Shown here piece by piece: positions 15,961-25,225 of a stretch of 64,000 bases of DNA; the stretch's first letter is position 1, and the number at the start of each line of letters is the position of its first letter. The notes beneath the pieces are model-generated. The model saw only the letters and a list, made by a program, of their open reading frames with translations, was not told the origin of the DNA and ran no database searches. The position numbers were made by a program, and so were the translations under genes. The DNA is from Igneacidithiobacillus sp041146875. Lineage in GTDB: Bacteria > Pseudomonadota > Gammaproteobacteria > Acidithiobacillales > Acidithiobacillaceae. The stretch covers positions 62,001 to 126,000 of the forward strand of contig NZ_JBFRXP010000005.1 of NCBI RefSeq assembly GCF_041146875.1, read 5' to 3'.

Positions 15961-15964
15961 CCCA

Positions 15965-18900
15965 TCAGACCAACCCTTCCGCCCGCGCGCGTTTCATGAC
16001 ATCCAGATAAATCATCTCCATCACATCGACGGCGTCTCCTCCGGCGATGGCTCTCGCTTTCCGGTAGTGTTCGTCCCACCGTTCCCCCCAGATATGCCTG
16101 GGGTCCGCCAGACTGCGCTGCAGGGACTCCTTGGTGTCCTTCACCGTGCCACCAGGATACATCTTCGCGAGGATCGCCCGCGCGGGACGCTGCCCAAGAT
16201 CCCGATACAGGCGCGAACGCAGGCTGCTGTCTTCCGACGTGCTGGAGATCGCCCACAGGGTGATCGGCCCCACGGTATTCATCAGCGACTGTATGGATAC
16301 TCCGTCATCCAGCACAAACTTGACCATCATCGTTGCGCCTTCCCTGGAAGGTTTTCGCAAGTCGCCAGGCATGCGTTCCGCTGCGGTATCTCCCATGGAG
16401 AAACATTCCGCGGACTCCGACGCCACCTTCGCATCATTCGCGCCAAAGATGAACACCGTGGTTGCCAGATCCCGCATAATCTTGGGTATATCTTCGTGAG
16501 ACTGGGAGTAGAGTCCAATATGAATGTTCCACTTTCGGGATTCCCGGATCACGGTTTCGACATCCGAGACGATCTGTCCGGCCACCGTGGAGTTTTTGGT
16601 GATCCGGTGCAACTCATCAAAACAGATGCGCTTGGGATCGATGCGTAAATCCTCATAGAATTTCTGGTAATATTCCTGGTATGCCCTGTCTTTGGGCGCG
16701 CCCCGGATATCCCCTTCCTCAAAGAAGAAACGGCTCAACACGATATGACGCGCCAGCATGTATACCACAGCCGTTTGACGGTCACTCACCGCGCTGCCTT
16801 TCTTCGCCACCTCATCCAGATCCAGCGCCACCACTTTGGCTCCCTGCAACGTAAAGCGGGTCGGCTCCGACAGGATAACATACTGGCTGATGGCGCCCAT
16901 CAGTGAGGTCCGCAGCGCGCGAGTCAGTTCTTCTCCAAAAAAGGCCACGACATCCTGCTCACTGGTAAGCGCGGCGATATCTTTCAGGGTAGGGACCGCG
17001 TACCGGTTGGCGATTTCCGCCTCGTGCCGCATGCCTTTGAGAAAGAATGCGTCCACCAGTTCCCACCAGGTCGTTTTGCTGTCTACCGGAATCCCCTCTT
17101 CCTGGATGGCCTTGTCCAGAACCTCGACATCATAGTTGTCCGCCTCCACCATCGGGCGGTACAGTTTGGGTTGTGCGTTATCCTTGTCATCAGCGTACCG
17201 GCTGTAGGCTTTTTCCACCAGAAGGTTGGCAAGGTCCGGAAGATGCTTCGGCGCCTGGTCATACCCGACAGGGGTGCCAATCAGGGTAACCAGCCCCACC
17301 AGAAAGGATTTCTGTGACGATGTCGGATAGCGGAATCCCGTCCAGGTATCGAACGGATTTGCCGCGTACTCCCGGGTCATCTGGATGCGCTTGTACACCG
17401 CCAGATGTTGCTGGTCTTCCGGCAACCCGGACTGAATCAGGCTCACGACACCCTTGGAGCTGGGGCCGATATCCACCACCGAAAGATAGGGCATGCGCGG
17501 CAATCCGGCTGCCATCAGGAATGACAGGTTGATCACGTTGAGGGTAGCGGATTTGCCCGATCCCAATGGCCCAATCCCCACCTCGATGAACGAAGCCTGC
17601 TTGCTGGACCCCTCGCGATACGGCAGGAAACATCCATCCGGGCTGCGGAGCGGCATACCGTCCTCCCAGTTTTGTCCGGGACGCAGCAGGGGCACGAAAC
17701 GGGGAATATCCGACAGGGGCGCTGCGGCACTGGGGGCCGGACTTTTCGACAGAAGCCCCGGAATGGTCGCGCAAAGCGCCAGCGGTTGCCCCATGCCCAA
17801 CGGTTTCGCGGCATCGGCGTTACCCCAGTCGTTGATGGCGGCAATCATGCGGCTGGAGCGATCCGCCAGTTCCTCCCGCGAGGACGCCTCCACGGAGAAC
17901 GTGCAACGAAACCGCACGATGGCCGTACCTTCCACCTCATACAGCGAGCGCAGTTCTTTCACCGCCCGGTTGTATCTCCGGTTGACGGATGACGTGCCTG
18001 CGAACAAGGTTGCCAGAGTGTCCCGCATGCCCAGCAGATCCAGACCACCGCTATCCAGATGAATCGCCATTCGCCAGGGAAAGGGGTCCGGCGCGCCGTT
18101 GATCCGCTGCAACAGTGTGTTAAACGTCATGGAAGAGAGGTTTTCCGGGGGAACCGACATGGTGATCCCCTGAAACCAGCGGTCTCCAATCCGGATGGCG
18201 CCTCCCTCCAGCTCCATGGATTGCCGAAAAATCTGGCTGTGCAACGAGGGATAGTGAATCTCCAGTGTATCCTTTGGCCCATACATCGTGCCCAGCTTGT
18301 CCTTGAACCGGACAGAAAGCCGGTCTCCGGGGAGCAGGGCGCGATACTGCTCTCCGACCGGAAACAGGGCGCCACGCATGATCCGGATGGCATCATGCAC
18401 CTCACAGGGGCGGGCGGAAATCCTTGCCCGCCCCAGATTCTGCACAAAAGAAGCCACCATGGCCGCATGGCTGTTGCGAAGCTCCACCGCCCCTTTGTCC
18501 ATGGATTGCGAGGCCCATACCGACTCCCGCAGAGGCAGGGTTTTGCGTTGTTGCTCCTGGATCGCGGCCTTCGCCTTTTTCTTCTGATAACCGACTAGCT
18601 TCGACAGGCGTGTGGTCAGCGCGATGTATACGGATTCCCCGTGTACATACCTCGACATCGCACGCTCCCAGTCCGAGAATACGTCATCCATATCGAATTG
18701 CAGGCTTTTCGCGGTATTGCGCATTCCCTCGAAATTCTTGTGGACCAGACTTTTATCCTGTGGGTCATACTGGAAGTAGAATGCCACCGTAATCCCCTGC
18801 GTCTTCATGAGCAGGGACAGGGATTCCGTCAGGATGCGGGAGATATTCTGGAATTCCTCCCGTCCCGCCAGGGTCATCAACCCGGATACTTCAATCAGCG

Positions 18901-19039
18901 TGCTGAGAGAACTGTCATTGAGCGCGAAGGTCGTGTCGTCATCCGCGGTTTCCAGGTCAGTCAGGTATTTCGTATACCCCGTTTTCGTCATATCGGAAAA
19001 GGTGCGGGAAACCTCTTCCAGAAAATCGATCATGCCCAA
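15965..19039 (-). CDS. dotO: DotO/IcmB (TraU) type IV secretion ATPase
   Basis: A 1024-aa protein, the usual DotO length. It has a Walker A GPLGSGKSATLN (about 490-500) and a long C-terminal ATPase lobe (for example KRICFDELHRITKN as a Walker B-like segment). DotO is the VirB4-like motor that, with DotB, powers the I-type secretion channel at the inner membrane. It is the last dot gene in the block. The start could be TTG 19039 (GGGGG 6 bases before) or ATG 19033. Its stop codon lies at the left edge of the IscB2 element, so the protein itself is not damaged. Confidence 0.9.
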   Translation of the reverse strand: MGMIDFLEEVSRTFSDMTKTGYTKYLTDLETADDDTTFALNDSSLSTLIEVSGLMTLAGREEFQNISRILTESLSLLMKTQGITVAFYFQYDPQDKSLVHKNFEGMRNTAKSLQFDMDDVFSDWERAMSRYVHGESVYIALTTRLSKLVGYQKKKAKAAIQEQQRKTLPLRESVWASQSMDKGAVELRNSHAAMVASFVQNLGRARISARPCEVHDAIRIMRGALFPVGEQYRALLPGDRLSVRFKDKLGTMYGPKDTLEIHYPSLHSQIFRQSMELEGGAIRIGDRWFQGITMSVPPENLSSMTFNTLLQRINGAPDPFPWRMAIHLDSGGLDLLGMRDTLATLFAGTSSVNRRYNRAVKELRSLYEVEGTAIVRFRCTFSVEASSREELADRSSRMIAAINDWGNADAAKPLGMGQPLALCATIPGLLSKSPAPSAAAPLSDIPRFVPLLRPGQNWEDGMPLRSPDGCFLPYREGSSKQASFIEVGIGPLGSGKSATLNVINLSFLMAAGLPRMPYLSVVDIGPSSKGVVSLIQSGLPEDQQHLAVYKRIQMTREYAANPFDTWTGFRYPTSSQKSFLVGLVTLIGTPVGYDQAPKHLPDLANLLVEKAYSRYADDKDNAQPKLYRPMVEADNYDVEVLDKAIQEEGIPVDSKTTWWELVDAFFLKGMRHEAEIANRYAVPTLKDIAALTSEQDVVAFFGEELTRALRTSLMGAISQYVILSEPTRFTLQGAKVVALDLDEVAKKGSAVSDRQTAVVYMLARHIVLSRFFFEEGDIRGAPKDRAYQEYYQKFYEDLRIDPKRICFDELHRITKNSTVAGQIVSDVETVIRESRKWNIHIGLYSQSHEDIPKIMRDLATTVFIFGANDAKVASESAECFSMGDTAAERMPGDLRKPSREGATMMVKFVLDDGVSIQSLMNTVGPITLWAISSTSEDSSLRSRLYRDLGQRPARAILAKMYPGGTVKDTKESLQRSLADPRHIWGERWDEHYRKARAIAGGDAVDVMEMIYLDVMKRARAEGLV

Positions 19040-19050
19040 ATGCTGCCCCC

Positions 19051-19713
19051 TTATTTCATGACCACACTGCGGATGACCAGCCCGGATGGGTGCTGCAGGA
19101 GGGATGCCCGCTGCACGATCACCTGCGTATCCATGATCTGCGTGGCCTCGTTACCGGTCGCCCCCTGATAGGTGATCTGAAACTTCCCGCGGACAATCCA
19201 GGCCGGCACGCCGTCGATTCTTCCGGACTTCAGCACATAGGCAGCCGACATCGGCATCAACACGGTGTTCAGCCGGTTGTTGACGATCTTCGGCAGCGTT
19301 CCATTGGCTTTCAGCCCGGCAATCAACGCCTTGAAGGCATCCGGCTGATAGTATTTCGACGCGGCGCTCAGGTTCTGCTGCCATTGCGAAAAGGAGATGT
19401 CCATGGTGTTCTGCAACGCCCGCGTGACCCATGCGGACACCCCTGCATCGGACACATACGGTTCCGACAGGGGCACCACCGGCTGCACCTGCATGGACGG
19501 GTTCACGGCAACGACCATTGGCTTGACGTGCATCGCCGAATAGATGACCAGCGCCAGCACCACGATCTGCCCCAGATTCAGCGTGGCGCTGATGGTCAGC
19601 AGGCGGAGGATTTTCCGGTAGCCATCCCGATAAAATCCCCGCGACTCCTCAATCAATACGACGCCGCCACCTTCCGGTTTTTCCCTGTCCTGTTTTCCTG
19701 TCTGATCATCCAT
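19051..19713 (-). CDS. dotI: DotI/IcmL (TraM) inner-membrane protein
   Basis: The 220-aa protein has a cytosolic N-terminus (about 1-35), one membrane helix (about 42-62: LNLGQIVVLALVIYSA) and a periplasmic NTF2-like domain (about 90-220), the layout of DotI. DotI forms part of the inner-membrane complex of Dot/Icm channels. It overlaps the upstream gene by 8 bases and lies 11 bases before dotO. In Legionella icmL lies next to icmK, so its place beside dotO here differs from that order. Confidence 0.85.
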   Translation of the reverse strand: MDDQTGKQDREKPEGGGVVLIEESRGFYRDGYRKILRLLTISATLNLGQIVVLALVIYSAMHVKPMVVAVNPSMQVQPVVPLSEPYVSDAGVSAWVTRALQNTMDISFSQWQQNLSAASKYYQPDAFKALIAGLKANGTLPKIVNNRLNTVLMPMSAAYVLKSGRIDGVPAWIVRGKFQITYQGATGNEATQIMDTQVIVQRASLLQHPSGLVIRSVVMK

Positions 19714-21157
19714 TGGCGGTTTCCTCGATAGGTTGAACTTCTGGCAGGAACAGCGACAGTTCCTCGCCCAGATACACCAGACTGTTGAGGTCGCCCATCA
19801 ACAGGCAGGTCTGTAAAAAAGAGGTGTTGGAGAACAGCCCGGTCTCCGGCTGGTACAGGTCCACCATGTCCTCCACTTCCTCCAGCGCGAAAGTCCCGGC
19901 AGGGAAAAGTGGTGGCAACAACCCTGCCGACAGGATATCGGCCACCCAGTTCCTGGGGTCGGACTTCGGCGGTTGAATCAACACGCCGCCAGAGCCATAA
20001 CCGACCACCTGGATTCCCTTCCGGTGCAGAATCGCGGCCCGCTGCATGAGCACCATGCGATCCGCGGAGCGGAGAAAGGCCGCAAAGGGGTTTTTCTGCC
20101 CCTTCGGCGCCCGCGGTATGGGGCCACAGAAGGCGCGCCAGAGGTTGTCCATGAAGAGGTGGAACGGATAGGAAGGCGCCCGCGCCGCCAGAATCTCTTC
20201 CGTCAGATGCTCCGGTCGCAGACCCTGTTTTTCCAGGAAGTCCAGAGGTGACAGCACCTTTTCCGCCAGCACCCCTTCGTGCAGGTTGAACTCGCAATGG
20301 TCCATCAGGGATTCCAGTTCCACCGAAGTCAGCCAGTGTCCGGATCGGGCATTCCGGTCGATATTGGCACCATAATTGACGATGGGCTCCATCTCTTCGG
20401 AACATCGCTTCATCGTCACCCGCAACAGTGCGCCGGGGTTCTCCAGCAACCATTGGCGGACAAATCCATCGGGTTTGCGATTCAGGATCCGCACCCCATC
20501 CTGCAGGTTGCGCCAGCCACCAATCGGGACCGGCATGTGCAACAGCATCCAGGCATGATACGCGCGGTCCACCGGAAGCCGCAGCGTCTTCGGCAGGATC
20601 GATTCCCCGGATTCCTGCATCACCATGCGGGGGACCGGCTGATATGCCTTGTTGGCGGCTTCCAGGGCATCCCGATAGAACTCAGGCGGTGGTTCATCCA
20701 CAAAAAAGCGGTTCCAGTCCGGGAAGATGCGCTCCCGGATGCCATGGGCCAGATCGTTCAGCGGCGGCACGGTCAACGGCAGAAAGTCGCTGGTCACTTC
20801 CATCGTTTTGCGGAAAACCCAGTTGGCCAGATGGAGGCGCAGATGCAGGCTGCTTTCACAAGCTCCATCAAAAACGCTGTCGCAGCGCACCCGGATCGGT
20901 TGCTCTGGACCCTCATCCACTCCAAGCTCCTGCCAGATCCGGTGGATGTCGTGAGAGAAATAGGTGCCCCGGCGAAACCGCGCTCCCTGCAAACCGGAAA
21001 GGTTGGCAGTCTCGTAAGACAGGTTGGTCCACCAGACCGTGTCCGATGACAGTTCCGCCGTTCCGGAGATGCGCTGTAACGGTTCTCCTTCCGCCAGCAC
21101 CCACCCCGTATCATGGGCCGTTTCGTCATCAAAGAGGACGAACCCGTTCTTCGTCAT
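19706..21157 (-). CDS. Unknown protein of the T4SS operon (483 aa)
   Basis: No family recognised. It is soluble-looking, has no signal peptide, and contains several Trp-rich stretches (VWWTNLSYETANLSGLQGA at about 39-57). The start ATG 21157 overlaps the dotN stop as ATGA, and its end overlaps dotI, so it is translated as part of the channel operon. DotN acts with the coupling-protein complex; an unknown protein co-translated with it could be a coupling-complex subunit or substrate adaptor. That role is inferred from position. Confidence 0.6.
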   Translation of the reverse strand: MTKNGFVLFDDETAHDTGWVLAEGEPLQRISGTAELSSDTVWWTNLSYETANLSGLQGARFRRGTYFSHDIHRIWQELGVDEGPEQPIRVRCDSVFDGACESSLHLRLHLANWVFRKTMEVTSDFLPLTVPPLNDLAHGIRERIFPDWNRFFVDEPPPEFYRDALEAANKAYQPVPRMVMQESGESILPKTLRLPVDRAYHAWMLLHMPVPIGGWRNLQDGVRILNRKPDGFVRQWLLENPGALLRVTMKRCSEEMEPIVNYGANIDRNARSGHWLTSVELESLMDHCEFNLHEGVLAEKVLSPLDFLEKQGLRPEHLTEEILAARAPSYPFHLFMDNLWRAFCGPIPRAPKGQKNPFAAFLRSADRMVLMQRAAILHRKGIQVVGYGSGGVLIQPPKSDPRNWVADILSAGLLPPLFPAGTFALEEVEDMVDLYQPETGLFSNTSFLQTCLLMGDLNSLVYLGEELSLFLPEVQPIEETANG

Positions 21158-21924
21158 GAAGTTTTCCCAATCACTCGCTGTAACTGCTGAAAATGAGAAA
21201 CCAGCATTTGTGGGGAGATGACCTCGCCGCCGCCATTCTTGTGCGTATTGGCCGCGGCCCAATAGGCGCTCGCCTGCCGGTAATAGTCGTAATCCGGCAG
21301 GAACCGCGCTCCGTGGAGGAATGCGGCACGCTGGTCATACAGCTTTGGGTCATCCCGATACAGCATGGTCAGCGACTCCCCCAAAACCGCAGCGTTCGAC
21401 ATTCCCATGCCGATTTCCCGATCCGCATCGTCCATCAACTGCCGCAGGGTTTCGTACAGCTCCGCAGCCCGGGACGCCATATTCAGTGCCTGATCGACAA
21501 AGTTCTGGTTGTTGGCCTTCCTCGCGTTCTCCAGCAACGAATTCCCTTCTTCCCCGTAGGACAGGAGAATGAAGAGAACATGCACCGCCAGGTTAAGATC
21601 TTCCTGCCGGACGACTGGCAGCCAGATGATGCTGCCGGACTCCCGGTGCCCCGCGTTTCCACAATGGAAAACCGAATGGCAGAACGGACAGACGGTCAAA
21701 AGGTTATCCGCATCGTTGTTGCGGTGATCATCATCGGCATGATGGATCTCGAAAAATCCGGAAAAACTGCTGGGCGAAGCCGGTACCGTGCGCATGCCGC
21801 AGAACCTGCAGGTATACCGGTCCCGCCGAAACACGGAATACCGGATCGTCTGGTATTCCTGGTCGGCTTCCTCCACCTGCGGATCGTGAATGCGAAAAAG
21901 CCCGTGCTTAACGCCCAGCAGCAT
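21154..21924 (-). CDS. dotN: DotN/IcmJ (TraT) coupling-complex protein
   Basis: The 256-aa protein has an HNH-like zinc fold: CRFCG (about 39-43), FEIHHADDDHRNNDADNL (about 58-75) and CPFCHSVFHCG (about 79-89). DotN is known to bind the type IV coupling complex and to have an HNH-like fold. The His-His-Asn order is intact here, so nuclease activity cannot be excluded. It is longer than Legionella IcmJ (about 208 aa), with a helical C-terminal extension. It lies between dotP and the 483-aa gene. Confidence 0.82.
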   Translation of the reverse strand: MLLGVKHGLFRIHDPQVEEADQEYQTIRYSVFRRDRYTCRFCGMRTVPASPSSFSGFFEIHHADDDHRNNDADNLLTVCPFCHSVFHCGNAGHRESGSIIWLPVVRQEDLNLAVHVLFILLSYGEEGNSLLENARKANNQNFVDQALNMASRAAELYETLRQLMDDADREIGMGMSNAAVLGESLTMLYRDDPKLYDQRAAFLHGARFLPDYDYYRQASAYWAAANTHKNGGGEVISPQMLVSHFQQLQRVIGKTS

Positions 21925-21927
21925 CGC

Positions 21928-22305
21928 TTACCCCCCGCTGACCACGGTGGACATCTGACTCTGGTCGCTGCCAAACACCGTGTCACTTCCAGAAGAGATG
22001 AACGCGGTGAGGGAAACCAGCAACACGCCACCGATGATCATGGCAATGCCGGGCCAGGTGGGCTGCTGCCGCTTGTGCGCCAGAATCCACATCACGATGC
22101 CGCCACCCACCATGACGATGCCGATGAAGATGAAGAAATACACGGCCAGAGAACTGAACGACTGCACCGTGCTCTGCCCGTTGTTCGCGATTTGCGAAAA
22201 GCTCACCGTTGCCTGGGCAAGGGCTGGCGCCAGCATCGCGACGATCCCCGCACCCCAGCCAGAAAGCGCCACCTTGCCGCAGAATGACTTCTTGCGATAT
22301 TCCAT
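21928..22305 (-). CDS. DotP/IcmD (TraR) membrane protein
   Basis: A 125-aa protein with a signal-like N-terminus (about 8-32, ending AQATVSF) and two membrane helices (about 50-75 and 85-108), the pilin-like size and topology of IcmD. Start ATG 22305 follows AAGGAG by 6 bases. It lies 4 bases before dotN. IcmD-like proteins are small channel components of uncertain role. Confidence 0.75.
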   Translation of the reverse strand: MEYRKKSFCGKVALSGWGAGIVAMLAPALAQATVSFSQIANNGQSTVQSFSSLAVYFFIFIGIVMVGGGIVMWILAHKRQQPTWPGIAMIIGGVLLVSLTAFISSGSDTVFGSDQSQMSTVVSGG

Positions 22306-22333
22306 TACGTTACTCCTTCCATTCCAAAGAAAA

Positions 22334-22867
22334 TCAACCCAGGATATGTTGTACCACCTGTTGAAACAGCCCACCCACACTGACCCCCAGAACCTGCAGC
22401 AGGGTCTGGGCATTGACCATCGCCACCCCACCGGCAAAATGCCACAGGGCAGGCCCGATGGCATGACGATCCTCTCCCGCTTCCCGCAGCAGCAGGAACG
22501 CCCTGTAATACGCATACAGCCCGATCAGCGCCAGAAAATCGAAGAGCAGGGAAACCACCTGCCCATACTCTCCACTGGCGCCAGAGGTCATGTGCAGGGT
22601 CAGCGACGCCGGGGAACTGGTGTTGAAAAACGACTCCGAAGCCGTATTCAGCATCGCGTTGATGTTCGTCATGAACACCCCGGCAAAAAACGTCGCAACG
22701 TATCCTTTCCCTCCGTTCCCGCCCCGCTGCGCCTGGATGAACATCCAGATCGACCAGCCACACAGGAGGATGCCGGTAAAGATGATCACGTAAATGAGCA
22801 GCGGCCACAACGAAGTGACCATGCCGGTCAGGTTCGAGATCATCTGATCCTGTGCGGACGAGTTCAT
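22334..22867 (-). CDS. DotE/IcmC (TraQ) membrane protein
   Basis: A 177-aa protein with four predicted membrane helices (about 15-37, 56-76, 97-118 and 132-160). DotE and DotP are paralogue-like and are adjacent here as in Legionella (icmC-icmD). It lies between dotF and dotP with short gaps. Confidence 0.78.
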   Translation of the reverse strand: MNSSAQDQMISNLTGMVTSLWPLLIYVIIFTGILLCGWSIWMFIQAQRGGNGGKGYVATFFAGVFMTNINAMLNTASESFFNTSSPASLTLHMTSGASGEYGQVVSLLFDFLALIGLYAYYRAFLLLREAGEDRHAIGPALWHFAGGVAMVNAQTLLQVLGVSVGGLFQQVVQHILG

Positions 22868-22883
22868 CCTGCAGTCCCGGCGC

Positions 22884-24020
22884 TTACCAGGTTACCTGTC
22901 CGTTACGGACGGACTGCACGATGCGCCCATCCACGCGGTCCCCCGCCTGGATGGTCAGGAACGCACCGGATGGAGTCCGCAACACCGCACGGTCCCCGGC
23001 ACCACCGACGATGCGATAGCCGTCCGGCATCCCGGATGCCCCGGAAGGCGCCGGAGCTTTGCCCGCAGGCGGATGCGGTGGGTTCCGGTAGATGGTGCGT
23101 ACCACCGTGCGATAGATCACCCGAGGCGCTGGTGTGGCGGCGTCCTGCGTTTTTTCCGACGCGCGCAGGCTCGCCAGTTCCTTTTCCGTCTGCGCCAGTT
23201 CCTGCCGGGTCTGGGCCAGCTTTTTCATCAGTGCCGCCTTCCGTTCGCCGGAAGAGCTTTCTGCCGCTGGTGCCACCGCAGACGTTGCCGGAGCGGAAGC
23301 GGAAGCCGGCACGGCGGAACCCGATGTCACCGGCGCCGCCACAGAAGACGCCACGGACGACGATACCGCAGACGCCGACCCGGAAGCGCCCGTGGCAGGC
23401 GGCAGGTCCGGCAGGGAAGCGGCAGCGTTGGCAGCCGATCCGGAAGACGCCGTAACACCGGACAGGGAGGGCATCGGTATTCCGGAAATCCCGGAAACCT
23501 CGTCAGAACCACCTGCGGAATCCGGAGCCTTTGGCGACACCGTCGAAGCCATGGGCGGAGTCTGATCCCCGTGATCCATGGGAATGGCATCGCCGGATGA
23601 ATGGTGCTGCATGGTCATTTCCCGGCCACCCGCCGGGTACCCGCGAGGTCCGCCCGACGCTTGCTGGTCAGGCTGCTGGTATTCCACTCCGGCAGGCTGA
23701 TGCAGGTACCAGAAGCCACCCAGGCCAACACCACCCAGCAAAAAGACTCCACCCATGGCAAGAAGAATCTTTCGGGTAGACAAGCCGCCACCAGAGGAGG
23801 GCTTCCCTGGCTTCTTCTGCCGCTTTCCCTTTTTCCCGTCAGCCACGTCAGCTACTTCGGCGTCCACCAGAAAGACCGGCTCGACCCGGTCCATGCCGTC
23901 TTTCGGAGTTGGTTCAGAGCTTTCCGGCGCAACCCGCGACTTTCCGGAGGCAGGCTTTTCTTTCTGCCCGGAGTCACCGTCCCCCTCTACCCATCCGTTT
24001 TCCTCTGGATACTGACTCAC
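22884..24020 (-). CDS. DotF/IcmG (TraP) protein
   Basis: A 378-aa protein with an acidic cytosolic N-terminus, one membrane helix (about 88-109: ILLAMGGVFLLGGVGLGGFW), a long Ala/Ser/Pro-rich linker, a coiled coil (about 262-293: LMKKLAQTRQELAQTEKELA) and a compact C-terminal beta domain (about 320-378). This is the DotF layout; DotF associates with the core channel and binds substrates. It overlaps dotG by 4 bases (ATGA). Confidence 0.75.
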   Translation of the reverse strand: MSQYPEENGWVEGDGDSGQKEKPASGKSRVAPESSEPTPKDGMDRVEPVFLVDAEVADVADGKKGKRQKKPGKPSSGGGLSTRKILLAMGGVFLLGGVGLGGFWYLHQPAGVEYQQPDQQASGGPRGYPAGGREMTMQHHSSGDAIPMDHGDQTPPMASTVSPKAPDSAGGSDEVSGISGIPMPSLSGVTASSGSAANAAASLPDLPPATGASGSASAVSSSVASSVAAPVTSGSAVPASASAPATSAVAPAAESSSGERKAALMKKLAQTRQELAQTEKELASLRASEKTQDAATPAPRVIYRTVVRTIYRNPPHPPAGKAPAPSGASGMPDGYRIVGGAGDRAVLRTPSGAFLTIQAGDRVDGRIVQSVRNGQVTW

Positions 24021-25225
24021 TTGCCTGCTCCTTTCACCACAAAGAGATCAAAAGGGGTTCCCGCCGCCACCTTGACCGTATTCGGCTCCGTCAGCGTGTT
24101 GGAGAATGCCTGGTTCAATGGCTGCAAATCCTTTGCCGCGGAGCCCGCCGCGATTGCGTTCAACTGGGCAGGGGAGAGATTGGAATTGTACGTGGTGGAT
24201 GTCCCGATCAACCCGTTGTTCACCGTTTCCCCCTGCTGCGCAACCGCCTGGCCGTAGCCTTCCACACCGGACAGGAACACGGACCCCAGAAAAGCACCGG
24301 TGCGCGCCAGGATATGCTCGTTCACACTGGTCGCCATCTCCGGCAACGTGGTTTTGGGAGCCACCGCATACGCATCGATGCCCTGCGTCTGCCCGCCCGG
24401 AAGCACCAGGGTGTTGAAACGGATCACCAGCCGGTTGACACCCTTGGGCTTGGTAATCTTCCCCAGAACTTTCTCTTTCAGGAAGGGGGCCTGTAACAGC
24501 GTTGCCATCACCGGGGCTTCGGTCACGGAACTGTCCGCTTCCATATCCATCACCCCATAAATGATGTCACCGGCATCCGGTACAGCATAGGTTTTCTTTT
24601 TGCTGGGGCTGGAAGCCTGCCCGGCGGAAGCCTGCCCGGCACCCTGCCAGTTCAGCTTTCCCGCACCGCCTGCCATCCCCCCCTGCTGCTGCATCACGGG
24701 AACCAGCGCCGGAGAACCGCCACCCCTGGCAAAGGTCTCGCCAATCAGCTTGATCTCCTGTGCCACCGCGGCGTCCTCTGGCGCGGGCTGCGCCGGGTTC
24801 CGTGCAGGGCCGGAGAACGACTGGTTATACCGGTTCATCGCCGCCTGTTGTTGCGCCCGTTGCGAGGAATCCGTTTTCGCCGTTGCCGGCGCCGATGAGG
24901 AAAAGGATGCGGACGTAACGGAGGTCACAGGCACGGCGAAAAAGGATTTTCCGGAATTCTCCGCCGCCTGTCCCTGCCGCTGGTTATAGGAATCCACTTC
25001 CTTCGCGTACTGCGGAGAGCTTTTGCCGGGAGTGTTGTGAACGCTGGGCGCCTGCGTATTCACGGATGCTCCCTGATACTGGCTGCCGGAAGAGTCCCGG
25101 ACGAGGATGAACGTCACCGCTCCGGCGATTACCAGAACCGCCGCGCCCACCATGACCCAGCGCGCACCAGACAGGTGCAGGGTGAGCCCGGCAAAGCTTT
25201 TTCCGGTACCGGAATTCTGCGCCAT
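24017..25225 (-). CDS. dotG: DotG/IcmE (TraO), VirB10-like core channel protein
   Basis: A 402-aa protein with a single N-terminal membrane helix (about 18-40), a Gln/Ala-rich linker and a C-terminal VirB10/TrbI-like domain (about 205-395, including PDAGDIIYGVMDMEADSSV and LVIRFNTLVLPGG). DotG spans the envelope and gates the channel. It is much shorter than Legionella DotG because it lacks the pentapeptide repeats, and is near the size of plasmid TraO. It overlaps dotH by one base. Confidence 0.86.
   Translation of the reverse strand: MAQNSGTGKSFAGLTLHLSGARWVMVGAAVLVIAGAVTFILVRDSSGSQYQGASVNTQAPSVHNTPGKSSPQYAKEVDSYNQRQGQAAENSGKSFFAVPVTSVTSASFSSSAPATAKTDSSQRAQQQAAMNRYNQSFSGPARNPAQPAPEDAAVAQEIKLIGETFARGGGSPALVPVMQQQGGMAGGAGKLNWQGAGQASAGQASSPSKKKTYAVPDAGDIIYGVMDMEADSSVTEAPVMATLLQAPFLKEKVLGKITKPKGVNRLVIRFNTLVLPGGQTQGIDAYAVAPKTTLPEMATSVNEHILARTGAFLGSVFLSGVEGYGQAVAQQGETVNNGLIGTSTTYNSNLSPAQLNAIAAGSAAKDLQPLNQAFSNTLTEPNTVKVAAGTPFDLFVVKGAGK

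Larger units (their letters stand above)
14252..15961 (-). mobile_element. Complete IscB/HEARO element inserted at the end of dotO
   Basis: The element reads on the minus strand from 15961 to 14252 (1710 bp): left-end hairpin CCGCCC-TGAA-GGGCGG (15951-15936), omega RNA, iscB, right-end hairpin CCCCGGCA-GGAA-TGCCGGGG (14291-14272), and terminal CTGATGG. The base pairs just outside its left end are also CTGATGG (15968-15962, containing the dotO stop). This matches IS200/IS605 logic, in which a target motif at the left flank is copied by the element right end. No transposase gene is inside. Confidence 0.75.
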
